From Coenobita brevimanus (Eukaryota; Arthropoda; Malacostraca; Decapoda; Coenobitidae): DNA of 64,000 nucleotides. The DNA lies in contig JAVRFU010000161.1 of the NCBI GenBank assembly GCA_032717465.1, positions 86,465 to 150,464 on the forward strand, written 5' to 3'. A program made the translations under genes and the position numbers. Shown here piece by piece: positions 1 to 11,510 of the stretch; position 1 is the stretch's first letter, and each line of letters opens with the position of its first letter. The notes below the pieces were generated by a model. That model had not been told where the DNA came from. It was given only the letters and a program-made list of their open reading frames with translations, and did no database searches.

Positions 1-876
1 GATTCAGTACCCATAAAGCTGTACATGTACAGCTGTGAACATAAATACTGATACACTTTGTAACAAAAGTGTAAGTGATAACTTTCACAACCCAGCGATG
101 TGAATTCTGGAGCCCAGTAAACTTTTCAAAATATCTGTACAGGTTCCATATGTGTCTGACTAAAAAGTGGAGCAATTTTAATGTTTGCAACAGTACAGTA
201 GATCAATGGCCTATACAACGATGTTGCTACTCCCTACCTAGGACGTCACTGAGAAACGCAAGGTGAGCAGTCGCCCCATTCGGTGATGTCACATCATCCG
301 CAACCCCATTGCCACCAGCCATTAAATCCCTCTCCGCCAGCTCACCGCCCTCTACCACACCATTCCCCTCTTCTGCTACAGCCTCACCCATCACTCCAAC
401 ATATGTTCCATTGCTGTGTGCTGCTCCATCCTCTGCATGCTCCTCAATTGCCTCTGCATCAAGCCTCCTCCTATCAGAATTAGGTAAAGCTTTCATACAT
501 ACAGTATTTAACTCATGTTGACTAACAGGCTTGCCAAAAATGCTTGCATCAGACCTTTCTCATGCATAGTGCAGTAGTATCTTAGCACATACATAGCTGA
601 CATACCTTGCAGACTGGATTATAAATCTTTTCCTGATAAGTTACTTGTCCTGTTAATAAATCCCTATTAATTTTATTCAGTTTTAACTTCCATCCTACAA
701 GACTAAGCAGCACCTAAGAATGTGTTCTTGTAGCTTTTTTATGGTACAGCTTATATTTAACATGAACCTACCTTACATTAACATTCTTCTTTACTTTACA
801 TACCATATGAAAAGGGTACAGGTATACCCAGTTTAACGACGCAATTGGTAAAGTAAAAACCCATCGTTAGGCGAGG
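1..876. other. No gene recognised
   Basis: I see no convincing gene, exon or element here. Bases 285-480 are C-rich with short open frames on both strands, but none resembles a known family. The rest is ordinary A+T-rich non-coding sequence. Confidence 0.5.
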
Positions 877-878
877 TA

Positions 879-1745
879 TTATGGATGGGGTGATGAGAGA
901 AGTAAAAACATGAGTAATGGAGAGAGGAATGGCATTGGTAATGAATAGTGATGGATGGAATATCTCAAAACTGTTGTATGCTGATGATGCAGTACTGCTT
1001 ACAAGCACCAGACAAGAACCTGGTAGGCTAGTGCAGAGCTGTGCTGATGTCTGTGAGCATCATGCCTTGAGAGTAAATGCAGAAAAGAGTAAAGTGATGG
1101 TTACTGAGTGAGAAGGTGACTCCCAGTGCGATGTTAGTGTATGGAGAGAGACTGGAATTGGTGAGAGAGTTCAAATACCTGGGTACAGTGATAGAAAAGA
1201 GAGGAAAATGTGCAAAAGAAGTTGAAAGTAGTGTGACATAAGGAAGAAAAGTAGCTGGTGCAACAAAGTCCTTGATAAGAAACAGAGGCTTGAGTGTTGC
1301 AGTTGCACGAGGCTTACATGAGGGACTGTTAGTGTCAACTTTAACATATGGATGTGAGACTATGGTGTGGCATGGAAATGAAAAGTCAAGAGTAGGAGCA
1401 GTGGAGATGGGACTGCTGAGGAATGTATGTGGAGTACAGAAGGTGGACAGGATACGAAATAATGTGATTTGTGAAAGGCGTGGAGTGATGAACTTGGTGG
1501 ACACCAGAATCGAAGAGAGTGTACTGAGAAGGTATGGTCATGTGGAGAGAATGGATAACAACAGAGTGGTGAAAAAGGTAAACTTGAGTGAATTTGAAGG
1601 AGGGAGGAGGCAAGGTAGGCAAAGGAGAAGGTGGAGAGATATGGTGGATGAGTGTGTGAGGAAGAGAGGTTTGGAAGTCAGTGAGGCTAGGGAATTGATG
1701 AGAGATCGAGCTGGCTGGATGAATGTTGTGAGGAGAAGTACATGA
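879..1745 (+). pseudogene. Reverse transcriptase C-terminal part, broken
   Basis: The first segment (about 885-1111) reads MDGVMREV, then a stop, then a frame containing LLYADDAVLL, which is the RT catalytic YADD box. It continues into the palm strand NAEKSKVMV. A frameshift follows near 1111. A second frame (1272-1745) gives the thumb and C-terminal region, with LTYGCET, GLLRNVCGV and RRYGHVERM, the hallmark of RTE-type LINE C-termini. The stops and frameshift show that it is not functional. Compared with the intact family B protein, the N-terminal endonuclease and most of the RT fingers are missing. Confidence 0.8.
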
Positions 1746-2000
1746 TCAGGAAATCTGGCACCCCATTTTAATGTGGCAGCGTCTGGATTGACTCAATCGG
1801 ATACGTTTATGTGAAGCTACAGAACGTGGTGAAGGTTTTTGGCAAATCCAATAGAGCCAAGATTCCGGGGGCATGAATGATGAGTGAATGGAAGCATGGC
1901 CCATTGGACTGGGCAAATTTGGGCTGTCTGGACATTGCTACTCCTCACCCTGCCCTTGGGTGGGAAAGAAGGTCCGGATGATGATGATGATGATCGTTTA
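879..2000 (+). mobile_element. LINE family A (RTE-like), 5'-truncated copy
   Basis: This is the 3' half of a non-LTR retrotransposon. It starts inside the reverse transcriptase, just before the catalytic YADD box, and runs through the C-terminal domain and a 3' UTR of about 250 bases. It ends in a short (ATG)n tail at about 1976-1993. A second copy of the same UTR and tail lies at 37984-38120, which confirms that this is the family's 3' end. Truncation at the 5' end is the usual outcome of incomplete target-primed reverse transcription. The copy is dead because its reading frame is broken. Confidence 0.8.
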
Positions 2001-2012
2001 ATTTTGTTTTGT

Positions 2013-4024
2013 TTTTAAAGGCTCCAACATGCTTGCATGCGTTGGCCTTGGTCACCTAATGGCGGTTCTCCATGCTGCATGATCCATTGCACCCTCCCTG
2101 TTCAGTCCCTTAACCCTGAGGTCACTCTTAATGACCTCGTCCCATGTCTTTCTCAGTCTACTCCTCGTAACCCCACCCCCAATATTAACACTTCTAACCT
2201 TCCTCACCCAATTATCATCCCCCATCCTCTTCACATGTCCAAATCATCTCAGTCTACCTCTCCTCATCACAACACCAATACACTCCAGTCCCATCCTACC
2301 TCTCAACTCTTCCATCGTAAACCCAGACCCCCCAGACCTTGAACGCAGGGACGCACTACACATCCACCTGATCACTGTCATTTCTGTACATCTGAGCCGG
2401 CGAATATCCTCCTCCTTCACTGTACTCTTCCCTACATTCACCTTTAGATTCCGTTTCTTACACACTCTCCCAAACTGATCCACCAAGCCTTGCAGCTCCC
2501 CTTCGTCTTCATTTAACAACACAGTATCATCTGCAAACAACAGTACAGGGAGTTTCCAAACGCTACACTCTCTCACCAGGGCCACTCCAACATCCACTAC
2601 CCTACCTTGTACCTCTTTTATTACCCCATCCATGTACAGATTGAACAACCATGGAGACATGACACATCCCTGTTTCAATCCAATATTCAAAGAGAAAAAT
2701 TCACTTAGTTCACCATCCACATGCACTGCAGCCTTAGCACCATCATACATACTCTTCACAGCATTCAACAACTTCCCATCTACTCCAAATATTCTTAATA
2801 CTTTCCACAATCCTTGTCTATCCACCCTGTCATATGCTTTCTCCAAATCCATGAAAGCCGCATACAACTTCTTTCTCTTCTCTAGAAACTTTTCCACTAA
2901 AGATCTACGAATGAGTATCTGATCTACACAACCTCTTCCCTTCCTAAAGCCTCCCTGTTCTTCTCCAACTAATTTCTCTGTTCTTTCTCTAACTCTGTCA
3001 ATAAGTATCCTACCATACACTTTTCCTATTATACTAAGAAGACAAATGCCCCTATGATTACCACACACTTCTTTTTCCCTTTTCCCTTTGTACAAGGGAA
3101 TAATTATACCTGACTTCTAATCCTCCGGGACTCTACCTTCCTCCCAGGCCAATCTGCACATCTTCCACATCCATTCTACTACTATCTCTCCCACATGCTT
3201 CAGCATTTCACCACACACTCCACCAATTCCTGGGGCTTTCCCCAATTTAACTTTCTTCATTGCTTCCACAACTTCTATCCTACTGATTTCTTCCTGTCTT
3301 CTCACCTCCCTCCTTTTCCCAGCCATTCCCCAGCCACTTATACTCGCATTACTTCCATCCTGTATGTTCAACAATTCCTTACAGTGTTCTCTCCATCTGC
3401 TCACTTTTTCTCCCTTCTCCACTAGTAATTTACCATTTTTATCTTTCACTCCCCTGCTAACCTCACTTCCACCCTGTCTTACTCTCTTCACCTCTTACCA
3501 GAAAATTTTCTTAACAGTCCCTCCACTTTACACTCAAATTCCTCATCCACTCTCTTCTTACTCTCTCTTACTAATCTTTTCACTTCTCTCTTTCTTTCTA
3601 CATATAACTCTCTCTTCCGCCTCTCAACTTCTTCCACGCCCCTATTTCTCATCCATTCATTGTATCCTTTCTTCTTTTGTGCCACAGCCTGTCTCACCTC
3701 TTCAGTCCACCACGCTGTTCCTTGCACCCCCCTCCGTTTTCTCTTCCCAATTCATATATGCCCAATCGTTCTTCCACTTCTCTCTTATACTCTGTCTTTT
3801 TCTCGTCCTCTTGTAACCTTTCCACTCTCCTTGCAACTACTCCTTCCTCTCGTCTTTCCCTTCTTCTATTTCTCCATCTTACTTGGATCCTAATTCTGGC
3901 CACCAAGTAGTGGTCAGAAAGTCCACTCCCCCAACCTCTATAAGCTCTTGCATCCATTACACATCTTGGCATCCTTTCATCCACACACACATAATCAATC
4001 ATTGCCTACCTTTCATGCAGTTCA

Positions 4025-4026
<2 letters not shown>
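2013..4026 (-). mobile_element. Chimeric LINE: family B body joined to family C 3' end
   Basis: Reading on the minus strand, bases 4026 to about 2427 are family B: endonuclease C-terminus, linker and RT through the FADD box. From about 2425 to 2013 the sequence is the C-terminus and 3' UTR of family C, matching 17037-17457. The switch falls in a short stretch (TCACT) shared by both families and keeps the reading frame. The 3' end is the family C terminus (GGAGCCTTTAAAAACAAAAC). The 5' end is truncated and abuts an (AT)n tract. A template switch during reverse transcription or an ectopic recombination could have produced it. Confidence 0.75.
2052..4002 (-). pseudogene. Endonuclease/reverse transcriptase of chimeric LINE
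   Basis: The order on the minus strand is as follows. The endonuclease C-terminus has IDYVCVDERM and GLSDHYLVA (the SDH catalytic histidine box), at about 4002-3860. A basic linker with RRVER and ESKKRVDEEF comes next. The RT fingers (LGKAPGIGG, EMLKH) cover 3491-3117. The RT palm (GGFRKGRGCVDQ, FMDLEKAYDRVD, GLKQGCVMSPWLF, LLFADDTVLL) covers 3095-2430. The family C tail follows, with VKEEDIRRL, MEELRGRMGLECIGV and LRVKGLNREGAMD. Defects include TGG to TAG at 3117-3119 and frameshifts near 3490 and 3700. The endonuclease N-terminus is absent. The frame from 3095 runs across the B/C junction without a stop. Confidence 0.8.

Positions 4027-4072
<46 letters not shown>
4027..4072. repeat. (AT)n microsatellite
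   Basis: An uninterrupted run of 23 AT dinucleotides. It adjoins the truncated 5' end of the chimeric LINE. Confidence 0.95.
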
Positions 4073-4074
<2 letters not shown>

Positions 4075-4771
4075 TTCAATGAATGCCAGAAAGGTCTCCC
4101 TGGAGCGGAATAAAATTCCCTGGAGTAAGGCAGAATTATATACATTATATACTATACACTGACAGCAATAATATGATTCAAAAATGCATCACACTGAATG
4201 CAACGATTAAAGTGAACAACCCAGCACTTGATGCATCAGTGCCATGACCTGTGGTGTTTCACATATACTGTATAGCCTGTGGGATGGAGCTGAGAATTTC
4301 CCAGGACTCAATTATGACTACATAATAGCTATCTGAGTGAGGGAGAAATGGCATAGACTCAATTCTGTATGGAGGAAAAAGAAAGAAGAGTGAGTGAAGG
4401 AACAACACACAGAGGCAGTAAAGGCAATTGGACAAGACACCTGGAGGAGTAACAAGGAGTGTGAAAAAGCCAGGAGGAGTACCAAGCATCGGGAAAAAGT
4501 TACTCCAATGTACACCAATTTAGGACATACAACTTAGGGTTAAGGCAAAGCTTTCACAGCCCAGAACATTTAACCTTCAAACTGATGATGTATTTTGTAT
4601 TGTTTTTGTGATGGACAGTAATGCAGCTTTTACCAACCCCATCACTGCTACACAACTACCCAAAGCTGCATGAAATTGTCCAATACTAACATACCCTGTA
4701 AAACACATATAACACTGGTTTCAAGGATTAATATTAAGATAGTGACCTGCTGCCTTGCCACAGTTTTACAT

Positions 4772-4814
<43 letters not shown>

Positions 4815-5466
4815 GGCGAGGGGGGCCTGTCCCATTTCCACCTTCAGATCACAGGGGTGTGATATTCTGCAACCTTATTCTTGATCATTCAAGGGTAGGG
4901 AGACAGACCAATGTCCCTGGCAACATCTGTATAGAACTACCCCTTGACATCCATGAAGTCATGTGTCGATGTATGTTTCTTAGCAATGCGATACATTGCT
5001 ATAATGATGAACAATAAGTCAGACACATATTTGGGATAACGACGGCAAAATGGTCACAAACTCGCCAGAACGATGACTCCCAGTAAGGTGACTGAGCCAA
5101 GATGGTTGCCCATTTGCTGTGGTCATCTGCCTTTCATTCAATTTTGTGTGTGTATGGCCAATGAAATGCCACTGCTATCACAATATAGCAGTGCAAGTAA
5201 CAAATGGTGCAGTGTGCAATTTTAAACACTGTATACTATTTTTGTTTGACATACTGAAACTTGGGATTTGGAATCATGTGTGGCAACGACAATGCCCCTG
5301 GTGGAAAGGGTGGTGCTACTCAGGGGTGCCAAGGGCAAACGGAATGTTTTTATAGATTTTTTATTTGACAATCAAGGGCACCCTCCCTAACCACAATGAA
5401 CCCATTCTATCGACCTTGGTACATGATAAATCGTTGTGATAGGTTTTCACCTGACATAATCCCATT
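4073..5466. other. Non-coding stretch with (GA)n
   Basis: No gene is seen. It contains a (GA)18 microsatellite at 4776-4811. Short open frames here have no recognisable domain and lack consistent splice borders. Confidence 0.5.
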
Positions 5467-5469
5467 GTA

Positions 5470-5565
5470 CAGAGAGACATGAGTGTACAGGATTCAAACC
5501 TGCCTTTACAGCATCACTGTTACCCTGAACCAAGAACTCTACCACCAGATCATCAAGAGTCATAC
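5470..5565 (-). repeat. tRNA-like head of a SINE
   Basis: On the minus strand there is a box A-like TGGTGGTAGAG (about 5537-5548) and a box B-like GGTTTGAATCC (5490-5500), about 45 bases apart as in a tRNA-derived RNA polymerase III promoter. Flanking arms do not form a full acceptor stem, so this is more likely a tRNA-derived SINE or tRNA relic than a working tRNA. Confidence 0.5.
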
Positions 5566-5780
5566 AAAAAGGAAAAGGTCATGTAACCAAGTTTAAGAGA
5601 TAATGCCCACACACCATACAAACAGAGTATTATATGGTACCTTGAAGGAAGTACTGGACTGGTGTGATGTCAAGGTGGTTTGTGATGATGCAGTGTTGAC
5701 GGCAGCAGTTTGATACTCTCATTCATGGCTCTTACACCTGGTAAATCCACACCAGTCACCTGGTGTCAACTGCCTCTAAC

Positions 5781-5856
5781 CCAAACACGATTCTTCATCT
5801 CTTGTACCATGTCTGTCTTGGTCATCACATGGTCCTCTGTACTCATCTCCCTCACA
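5781..5856 (-). CDS. Candidate host exon, unrecognised
   Basis: On the minus strand a pyrimidine-rich acceptor (TTTTCTTTCAG) is followed by 76 bases that stay open as VREMSTEDHVMTKTDM and then VQEMKNRVW, ending at a GTTAGAG donor-like site. The composition is charged and looks coding, but I cannot assign a family. It could be a chance open stretch. No partner exon was identified. Confidence 0.22.
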
Positions 5857-6329
5857 CTGAAAGAAAAGTGTACAATTATGACACTACACACCAACTTTTT
5901 CTCTTTTAGCACCAACAGGGTACTTAGCTATCAATTAAAATTCCTGTACAGAAAACTCCAAAACCATATAAACACAATTTTCAAATACATTTCAATTACT
6001 AGGGAACTGTGCAGCTGAAAACAAACTTCATTACTACCCTGATAATTCTCAGCTGATGAAAAGGTGAGGTAAACAACTCAGACCGCGATACAACCCCACC
6101 ACACCAGAGGGTGGGGGGTTGGCTGTCGACAGCCGTGGTTTAGGGGTTAATATCTGGGCCAAGTTAAGGTGAAATGATTATAGAAACAGGGTTACTGGAT
6201 ACAAGGCATGACATACCAGATTGTTTATGACATGAATGACGTGCAGTACATACACAATACACAATACAGTATCATCCTGCTGATATTGCTAATGATGTAA
6301 TGATGTTTTGAGCCTAGGTTATTAGGTTA

Positions 6330-6373
<44 letters not shown>

Positions 6374-6864
6374 TTTTTTTTAATGCTTGGAAGAAGGAAC
6401 TAAAGGCCAGGAGCCTGCAAACCGTAAAAAAAAAAAAAAAAAAGCGAGCCAAATTCAAGATCCGACCATTTCAAGATGCGTGGACACACTGCGTTTGAAA
6501 GACTAGAGATCATAGCTAGCAGGAAATACAGAGGGAGACAGTTCCAGAGTTGACCTGTTGCATGAGGGACTGGGAGTAACGGTTAACTCTTGCACCGTAA
6601 ACAACTAATTAAAAAAAATCCTATCTACACTATAAATTATAACTAGGAATAAATTCCCATCTCTCCCTACAACTAAAAATAAATGAACAACAGAATATGA
6701 TGCTAGTCATTCCATACCTTACTAGGTAAGACTGTACTGGAGGATTATGTACAGCCTTCACTAACCTCATACCAGGGGACTGATGCTGGAGTAGGGAACC
6801 TTCAAATGGTGGCACTGATGTAATGGGGTGGCTCAAATACCATGTTATACAAATATCTATCAGC
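5857..6864. other. Non-coding stretch with (TG)n and poly-A
   Basis: It contains (TG)n at 6331-6371 and an A-run at 6426-6443. Bases 6740-6840 resemble an old dispersed repeat also seen near 9410, 16870 and 36190 (phrases such as CCTTCAAATGGTGGCACTGATGTAA). No gene is seen. Confidence 0.5.
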
Positions 6865-7425
6865 TACTACCGTAAAAAAGGCAGCAGGACTCGCAAATAA
6901 TTTATTGAAGTCCACCCTCTGTTGTGACTGAGATTTTAGGTTGACTTTGTTCAAATCCCACATCAGACCTATCCTGGAGTTTGCCTCCACTGTATGGAAT
7001 ACAGGCTACCATGGAGACCTGAGGCTCCTGGAGTCTGTACAGCGCAGATGGACTAAGCAAATCAATGGCCTGTCTGAACTCAGTTATGCTGACCGTCTGA
7101 AAACCTGGGTCTGTATTCTGTGAAAGGGAGACTGATCAGAGCTGACCTCATTAAATGCTGGAGAATCTTCCATCACCAGTCCCCAGGTGCTCCGCCAGAG
7201 CTTTTTTCTCTTCCTTCATTAACTCACACCAGGGGCCATAGATTCAAGGTGGCCAAGCCCCGCACTTCAGCCGAGTGTAGACACAGGTTTTTCAGTATCA
7301 GATGTATAGACCTCTGGAACTCTGTCAGATGATACTGTTCGTGCTGACTCAGTTGCATCATTTAAAAAGTCCCTCCACTCACAGCTAGGTCACATCTTGT
7401 TCGATTATATTGAATAACTACGAAT
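6865..7425 (+). pseudogene. CR1/L2-like LINE, RT C-terminal fragment
   Basis: Translated pieces run in order. AAGLANNLLKSTL precedes TLFKSHIRPILEFASTVWN, LRLLESVQRRWTKQI, and then GRLIRADLIKCWRIFH. The last pieces are TRGHRFKVAKPRTSAECR and a final segment with ASFKKSLHSQLGHILFDYIE and a stop. This is the region after the RT palm in CR1/L2/Rex-type non-LTR elements, and it is unlike families A to C in this window. There are frameshifts near 7110 and 7335 and a stop near 6930. The catalytic domain is missing, so it is a truncated dead copy. Confidence 0.7.
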
Positions 7426-8727
7426 CATAATTCGAAGTCCTTCAAGTAGTGCAACTACCGTGCCTATGCCACAAAACTCAGCCTACCTAACCTATTTAAC
7501 AAAATGAATCTAACCTAACTTACCCTGATGGTCCTTTCTGACTCATCCGACATGCTATCGCAACCTAACCTAACCCAAGATCCTCGAAATTACAAATATT
7601 AATAGAAAATAGAAATATTAATTTGCACACGAAAACACACATACACTAAATGACAGCAAAAATCCACTTGGTATGTTAAGATCGCCCGTTAAAGACGCGA
7701 AAAAAAATAAATAAATACCTTGAATTATGAGCATCCCATTTCCGTATTTCGTCAATAATCTGTCTCTGAAATATTATGATAATTCGCTGCATATTACGTG
7801 GCTATCTTTTGATGCCCCTAATATATAATGGAAATGTTTTTACGGATAGTGTAAGCAAATTTAACTGTGCACATTTGTCACCTGGCCACACCTTACAGTT
7901 CCTGGGCCGACTACACACGGACGAATTTCCTCACATTATCCGTAAAATCATTTTCACTATACATCAGAAAAACCACAAGATACCTACCTAATAGGGAGTC
8001 AATCATCGCTATGTTTGTGACACAGATTATTAGCGATACATGGTAATTACACCGCACCTACTGTAATGAAGCCTACCTCCATCGTCAACAACCACCTGGT
8101 TCCAATAATGGTGCAACATTGCATATTACATACAAGCATTTCTTGTACCTGTAAGTTTAATTAAAACTTTGGCAAGAAGTTATATATATATTTTCTAATG
8201 CAATGATCTTTTCTACGGCTGTAAATACGTTCATTAACGGCCGAAATCTTCAAGTGTCTGTATGAGTCGAAGGATTTGCATTTGTTAGAGAGTTATGGGC
8301 AGGCGGGAAACCTTTGAATTTTGGGAAAACTTGAATAATACAATACTCAGGCTCTACACTCCTCCCACAGTTCTTTGTGACTAGCACCAAATTCTGCAGA
8401 TTAAGTTTTTGCTATAGTATTCAAGATGGCAATTTAACGCCTAGCTAAACTGGTTATACTTTAATGCAGCTAATGCCAAAATAATTCAGTTCCCATTAGG
8501 CCATAGGAACATAACTATTAACACAGGCCAATATGACAGATCATGAGAGGGTTAAGATGACTATTAACTATCTGACTTATGTAATACTTTTTTTTTATTT
8601 TAACCCTACTGAGCTATTGACTATATGAATTTACCTCTGTGCAGTCTATCAGTCAGCCCATCTGTCTGCCTATTAATCTATCTTTGTCTTTCTAATGTGC
8701 CTGTCTATTTATATCAGGCACCTTAAT
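7426..8727. other. No gene recognised
   Basis: A+T-rich non-coding DNA. Short CCTAACC-type motifs at about 7480-7575 resemble the arthropod telomeric repeat but do not form an array. Nothing else is recognisable. Confidence 0.5.
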
Positions 8728-8868
8728 GGAGGGATGGAGTGGTCTATGAGAGAGGGGGTGTGAGCTGGGAGCAGGGCAAGATGGCAGGGGACAGGGCAAC
8801 GTGAAGGCGATTTGTTTGTGGTCACCCCTTACAGGTTTAAGGTGTTTGGCAATAGATAGATAGATCGA
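8728..8868 (+). mobile_element. LINE family B 3' end, extremely truncated
   Basis: The last codons and 3' UTR of family B (GGAGGGATGGAGTGG and GACAGGGCAACGTG, then GGTGTTTGGCAATAGATAGATAG), with the GATA tail at the end. It is diverged from the younger copies. Confidence 0.75.
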
Positions 8869-10365
8869 CCTTTATCAATGATGGGTTTGTTATGAACAAA
8901 TCACCATGTCATCCTGTCCCCTGCCATCATGCTGCCCTCCCTCCACTACTTAAATTTCAACAACTCACCTGACAATGACTCCCTTCATCCTTTCTCTTCA
9001 CCAGTGGTCGGTTTACGCCTTAACAAAAAATTTCTAGGAGCAACCAGACAGATGACCGCTTTATGGCACTCACTGCATTCATGCCCTGATGAGCCTAGGG
9101 TTACAGCAAGTCTGGCACATACAACCTACAGTAGCTACCTACAAACCCTCAACCACTCATCTGTACTCAAGGTGCCACAGACTTCACAGTGAATTTTCCT
9201 TAATTATCATTCACATTATACTACAAACAGAAATTGTGTTATTAAAACTATATACAGTTTTTATTGTTAAGTAACCATAATTTGAAATGTCAAATGGACC
9301 CATCACCTGCAGACCAGCAACCGTCCCTGCAGGGCCATCCCTTTACTGGATGGATGTTGCATCTGTCGCCCCACACAGTTAGCAGTGGCACCTTATCAGG
9401 CTCCACATAACCTTGCCAGAGGGAGAAGCCTTCTTGTGGTGGCACTGATATAACAAGGCAGCTGTTCTACCCCTCACCTCCCTCCCTATCCCCTGAAAAA
9501 TGGACTACAAGCAGGAAACATGTCATATGTGACATGTGATTCCACCCATTCCAAATCTATGCTGACAGCTGAAGTGATGTCCTGATATAAGCTTAGGATG
9601 TGATGATGTTTGGCAGTGGTGGTGTTAATGAGGGTGGTGCTGATGTTCATCAAGCACAGTACTAAATACTTGAAGTATGCTATGTCAAAAATACAGCAAT
9701 ATAGCTCAGTGATACATTCAAGTTCAATAACATTAAAAATTTACTATTCTTAATGATCTGTGTACACAGATGAATACGCAGGAGGCACAGACAGGACCAG
9801 ATATGTGGAAAATGAACAAAATAATTAACTCTGGTATGAACACTGTTTACACCTCTGATATAACTTAGCTATTTGAGCACTTAATGTTTGTGTAATGTTA
9901 GCCACAACTCACTCCCTGTCCTCCAAAAGAGGTTAGTTTCAGCCTCCAGTCCATTGGGTTCATGTCCAAATGAGCTTAGGGGATGCACCAGCACTGTCTG
10001 GCAATTGCTTGGCAATATTAGTTGTCAGTGGGGAACCTTTCAAGGTCTGAGTTATGAAACCATCTTGAATTTACTCTTGAATCTTGAGGGACATCTTATG
10101 TATCTTACTTTGGCCCATGTCAAAACTTTTACTCACCACTGGGAACCTCCAGAGGTCTACAGGCTAATTTTTCACTGAAGTAAGCTTCAAATGTTGAATA
10201 TTCCAGTGAAGATTATCATACTTCCATATTCTGATACTGTCAGCTGTGAGGGAGGTGAGAGAGAGAGGGAGACGACCAACAAAATAACATTAACACTGAC
10301 CAACACAAGCCAAGTTCTTCTGAGTACACATCCCAGGCATGATGTGAACAATTCTGAGTGACCAA
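8869..10365. other. Non-coding with old dispersed repeats
   Basis: Bases about 9410-9530 share phrases with 16870-17030 and 36190-36370 (a G-rich AGAAGCCTTC segment with GGTGGCACTGATATAAC, then CCTCCCTATCCCCTGAAA), suggesting an old, undefined SINE-like family. I see no exon. Confidence 0.35.
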
Positions 10366-10445
10366 TTCATCCATCCATCCATCCATCATCCAATCCTATG
10401 TTGCCCCATGAGGAGCGTAGAAGCCCGGGGCTAGGCAGTTGGTCC
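10366..10445 (-). mobile_element. 3' end of a LINE/SINE family with (ATGG)n tail
   Basis: On the minus strand the sequence ends in CTAGCCCCGGGCTTCTACGC, then TCATGGGGCAACATAGGATTG, then GATGATGGATGGATGG. The same end recurs at 34020-34087 (minus) and, diverged, at 30105-30160 (plus). This is the pattern of a family 3' terminus with a tetranucleotide tail. No coding part is attached. Confidence 0.55.
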
Positions 10446-11254
10446 TGACGTTTAAGATGAGACCAATTCGTATGGTAAAATATTCCGAACTCGTGCGGTG
10501 CAGACACACACACTAACCCTGTGCTTCATTACCTCTGCCAAAGAGGTTATATTTTTGGCTCTCTTTGTCTGTGTCTGTCTGTCTGTCTAACTGTTAGCAA
10601 CATTATAGAAAAATGTGAATGGAACTGCACCAAATAATGATTACTGACTGAGGACCAGCAAAGGAACAAATGATTAAATTTTGGAAACAAACAGATCAAA
10701 GGTCAAGGTCAAAAAGGGTGGTGGTGCTACCTGGGCAGAAGTATGCACTCCCTGAGTGCTGTTGTTTCACCATGTCAATTACATACTTCAGGCAAGTGTG
10801 TCAGCGGCCTTATGTGTACAATCAACATGACGTTACCTAGGCCCATGTGGCTCATGATTTTGTAGACAGGTGAAGTGTATATGAGTGGTCCAGGTTGGTG
10901 GAGCCTATGGGTGTGTCTAGTGAGGGAGAGAGTGAGTTACCCGAGCACCACAGTGATACACCACACACCTGCCATGCATAGACAAAAAAATCTGTGCTAG
11001 ACTCTACCCCATAAAAAAAAAAAAAAAAATGATACTTTGGTATAACTCCACTTTTTAAAAGCTACAAATATTTTGGTACCCTTTGGCAATTTATACACAA
11101 CTTGAGCATACTGTGAAAAATGATCTGGTGCTAAATAATTCTTTGCCAATGCTGCCAGAATATATCTTGATACATATATTCACTGCTTGTTCTATCCCAA
11201 ACATCTTTGCTTTTCCTGCCTTTCTCCTGCCCTACTCTACCCTAACCTACTCAC
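10446..11254. other. Intron-like non-coding DNA
   Basis: It contains an A-run at about 11013-11029. No recognisable coding sequence. It would be intron downstream of the cyclase exon at 11255-11377. Confidence 0.45.
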
Positions 11255-11377
11255 CTTTTCATCGTGCAGTCCTGATGCAACCATATAGGCGTCTCCAATG
11301 ATCTCGATCTTGTACACTTCGTAGAGTTCGATACGAGAGACGAACATCTTGTAAGGTGCATTGAGGAGCGAGATGAC
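11255..11377 (-). CDS. Guanylate cyclase catalytic-domain exon
   Basis: One internal exon of 123 bases (41 codons, phase 0 at both ends). On the minus strand the acceptor is TATATCAACAG and the donor is GTGAGTAGG. The translation begins VISLLNAPYKMFV and continues IELYEVYKIEIIGDAYM, then VASGLHDEK. This matches the class III cyclase segment usually seen as LLN..Y..F and YKVETIGDAYMV.SGL. The glutamate in YKIE sits at the position that selects guanine in guanylate cyclases (lysine in adenylate cyclases). The aspartate of GDAYM is one of the two metal-binding residues. The enzyme makes cGMP from GTP. I cannot tell receptor-type from soluble subunits from this exon, and I did not find neighbouring exons. 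Confidence 0.85.
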
Positions 11378-11510
11378 CTGTTGATATACAAGCAGGGAGA
11401 GAGTTGGTGTTGGTGTTGTTCATCAACCTGTCTGCCTGGCTGAGCTGGCAAGTGGTCTGGGAGAGTTTGTGAAAACTATGAGAAGGATTTAATTGATGTA
11501 CTTTATTATC

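Noticed and set aside
7480..7575. CCTAACC-type motifs like arthropod telomere repeats
   Set aside because: Only two or three non-contiguous copies. Not an interstitial telomere array.
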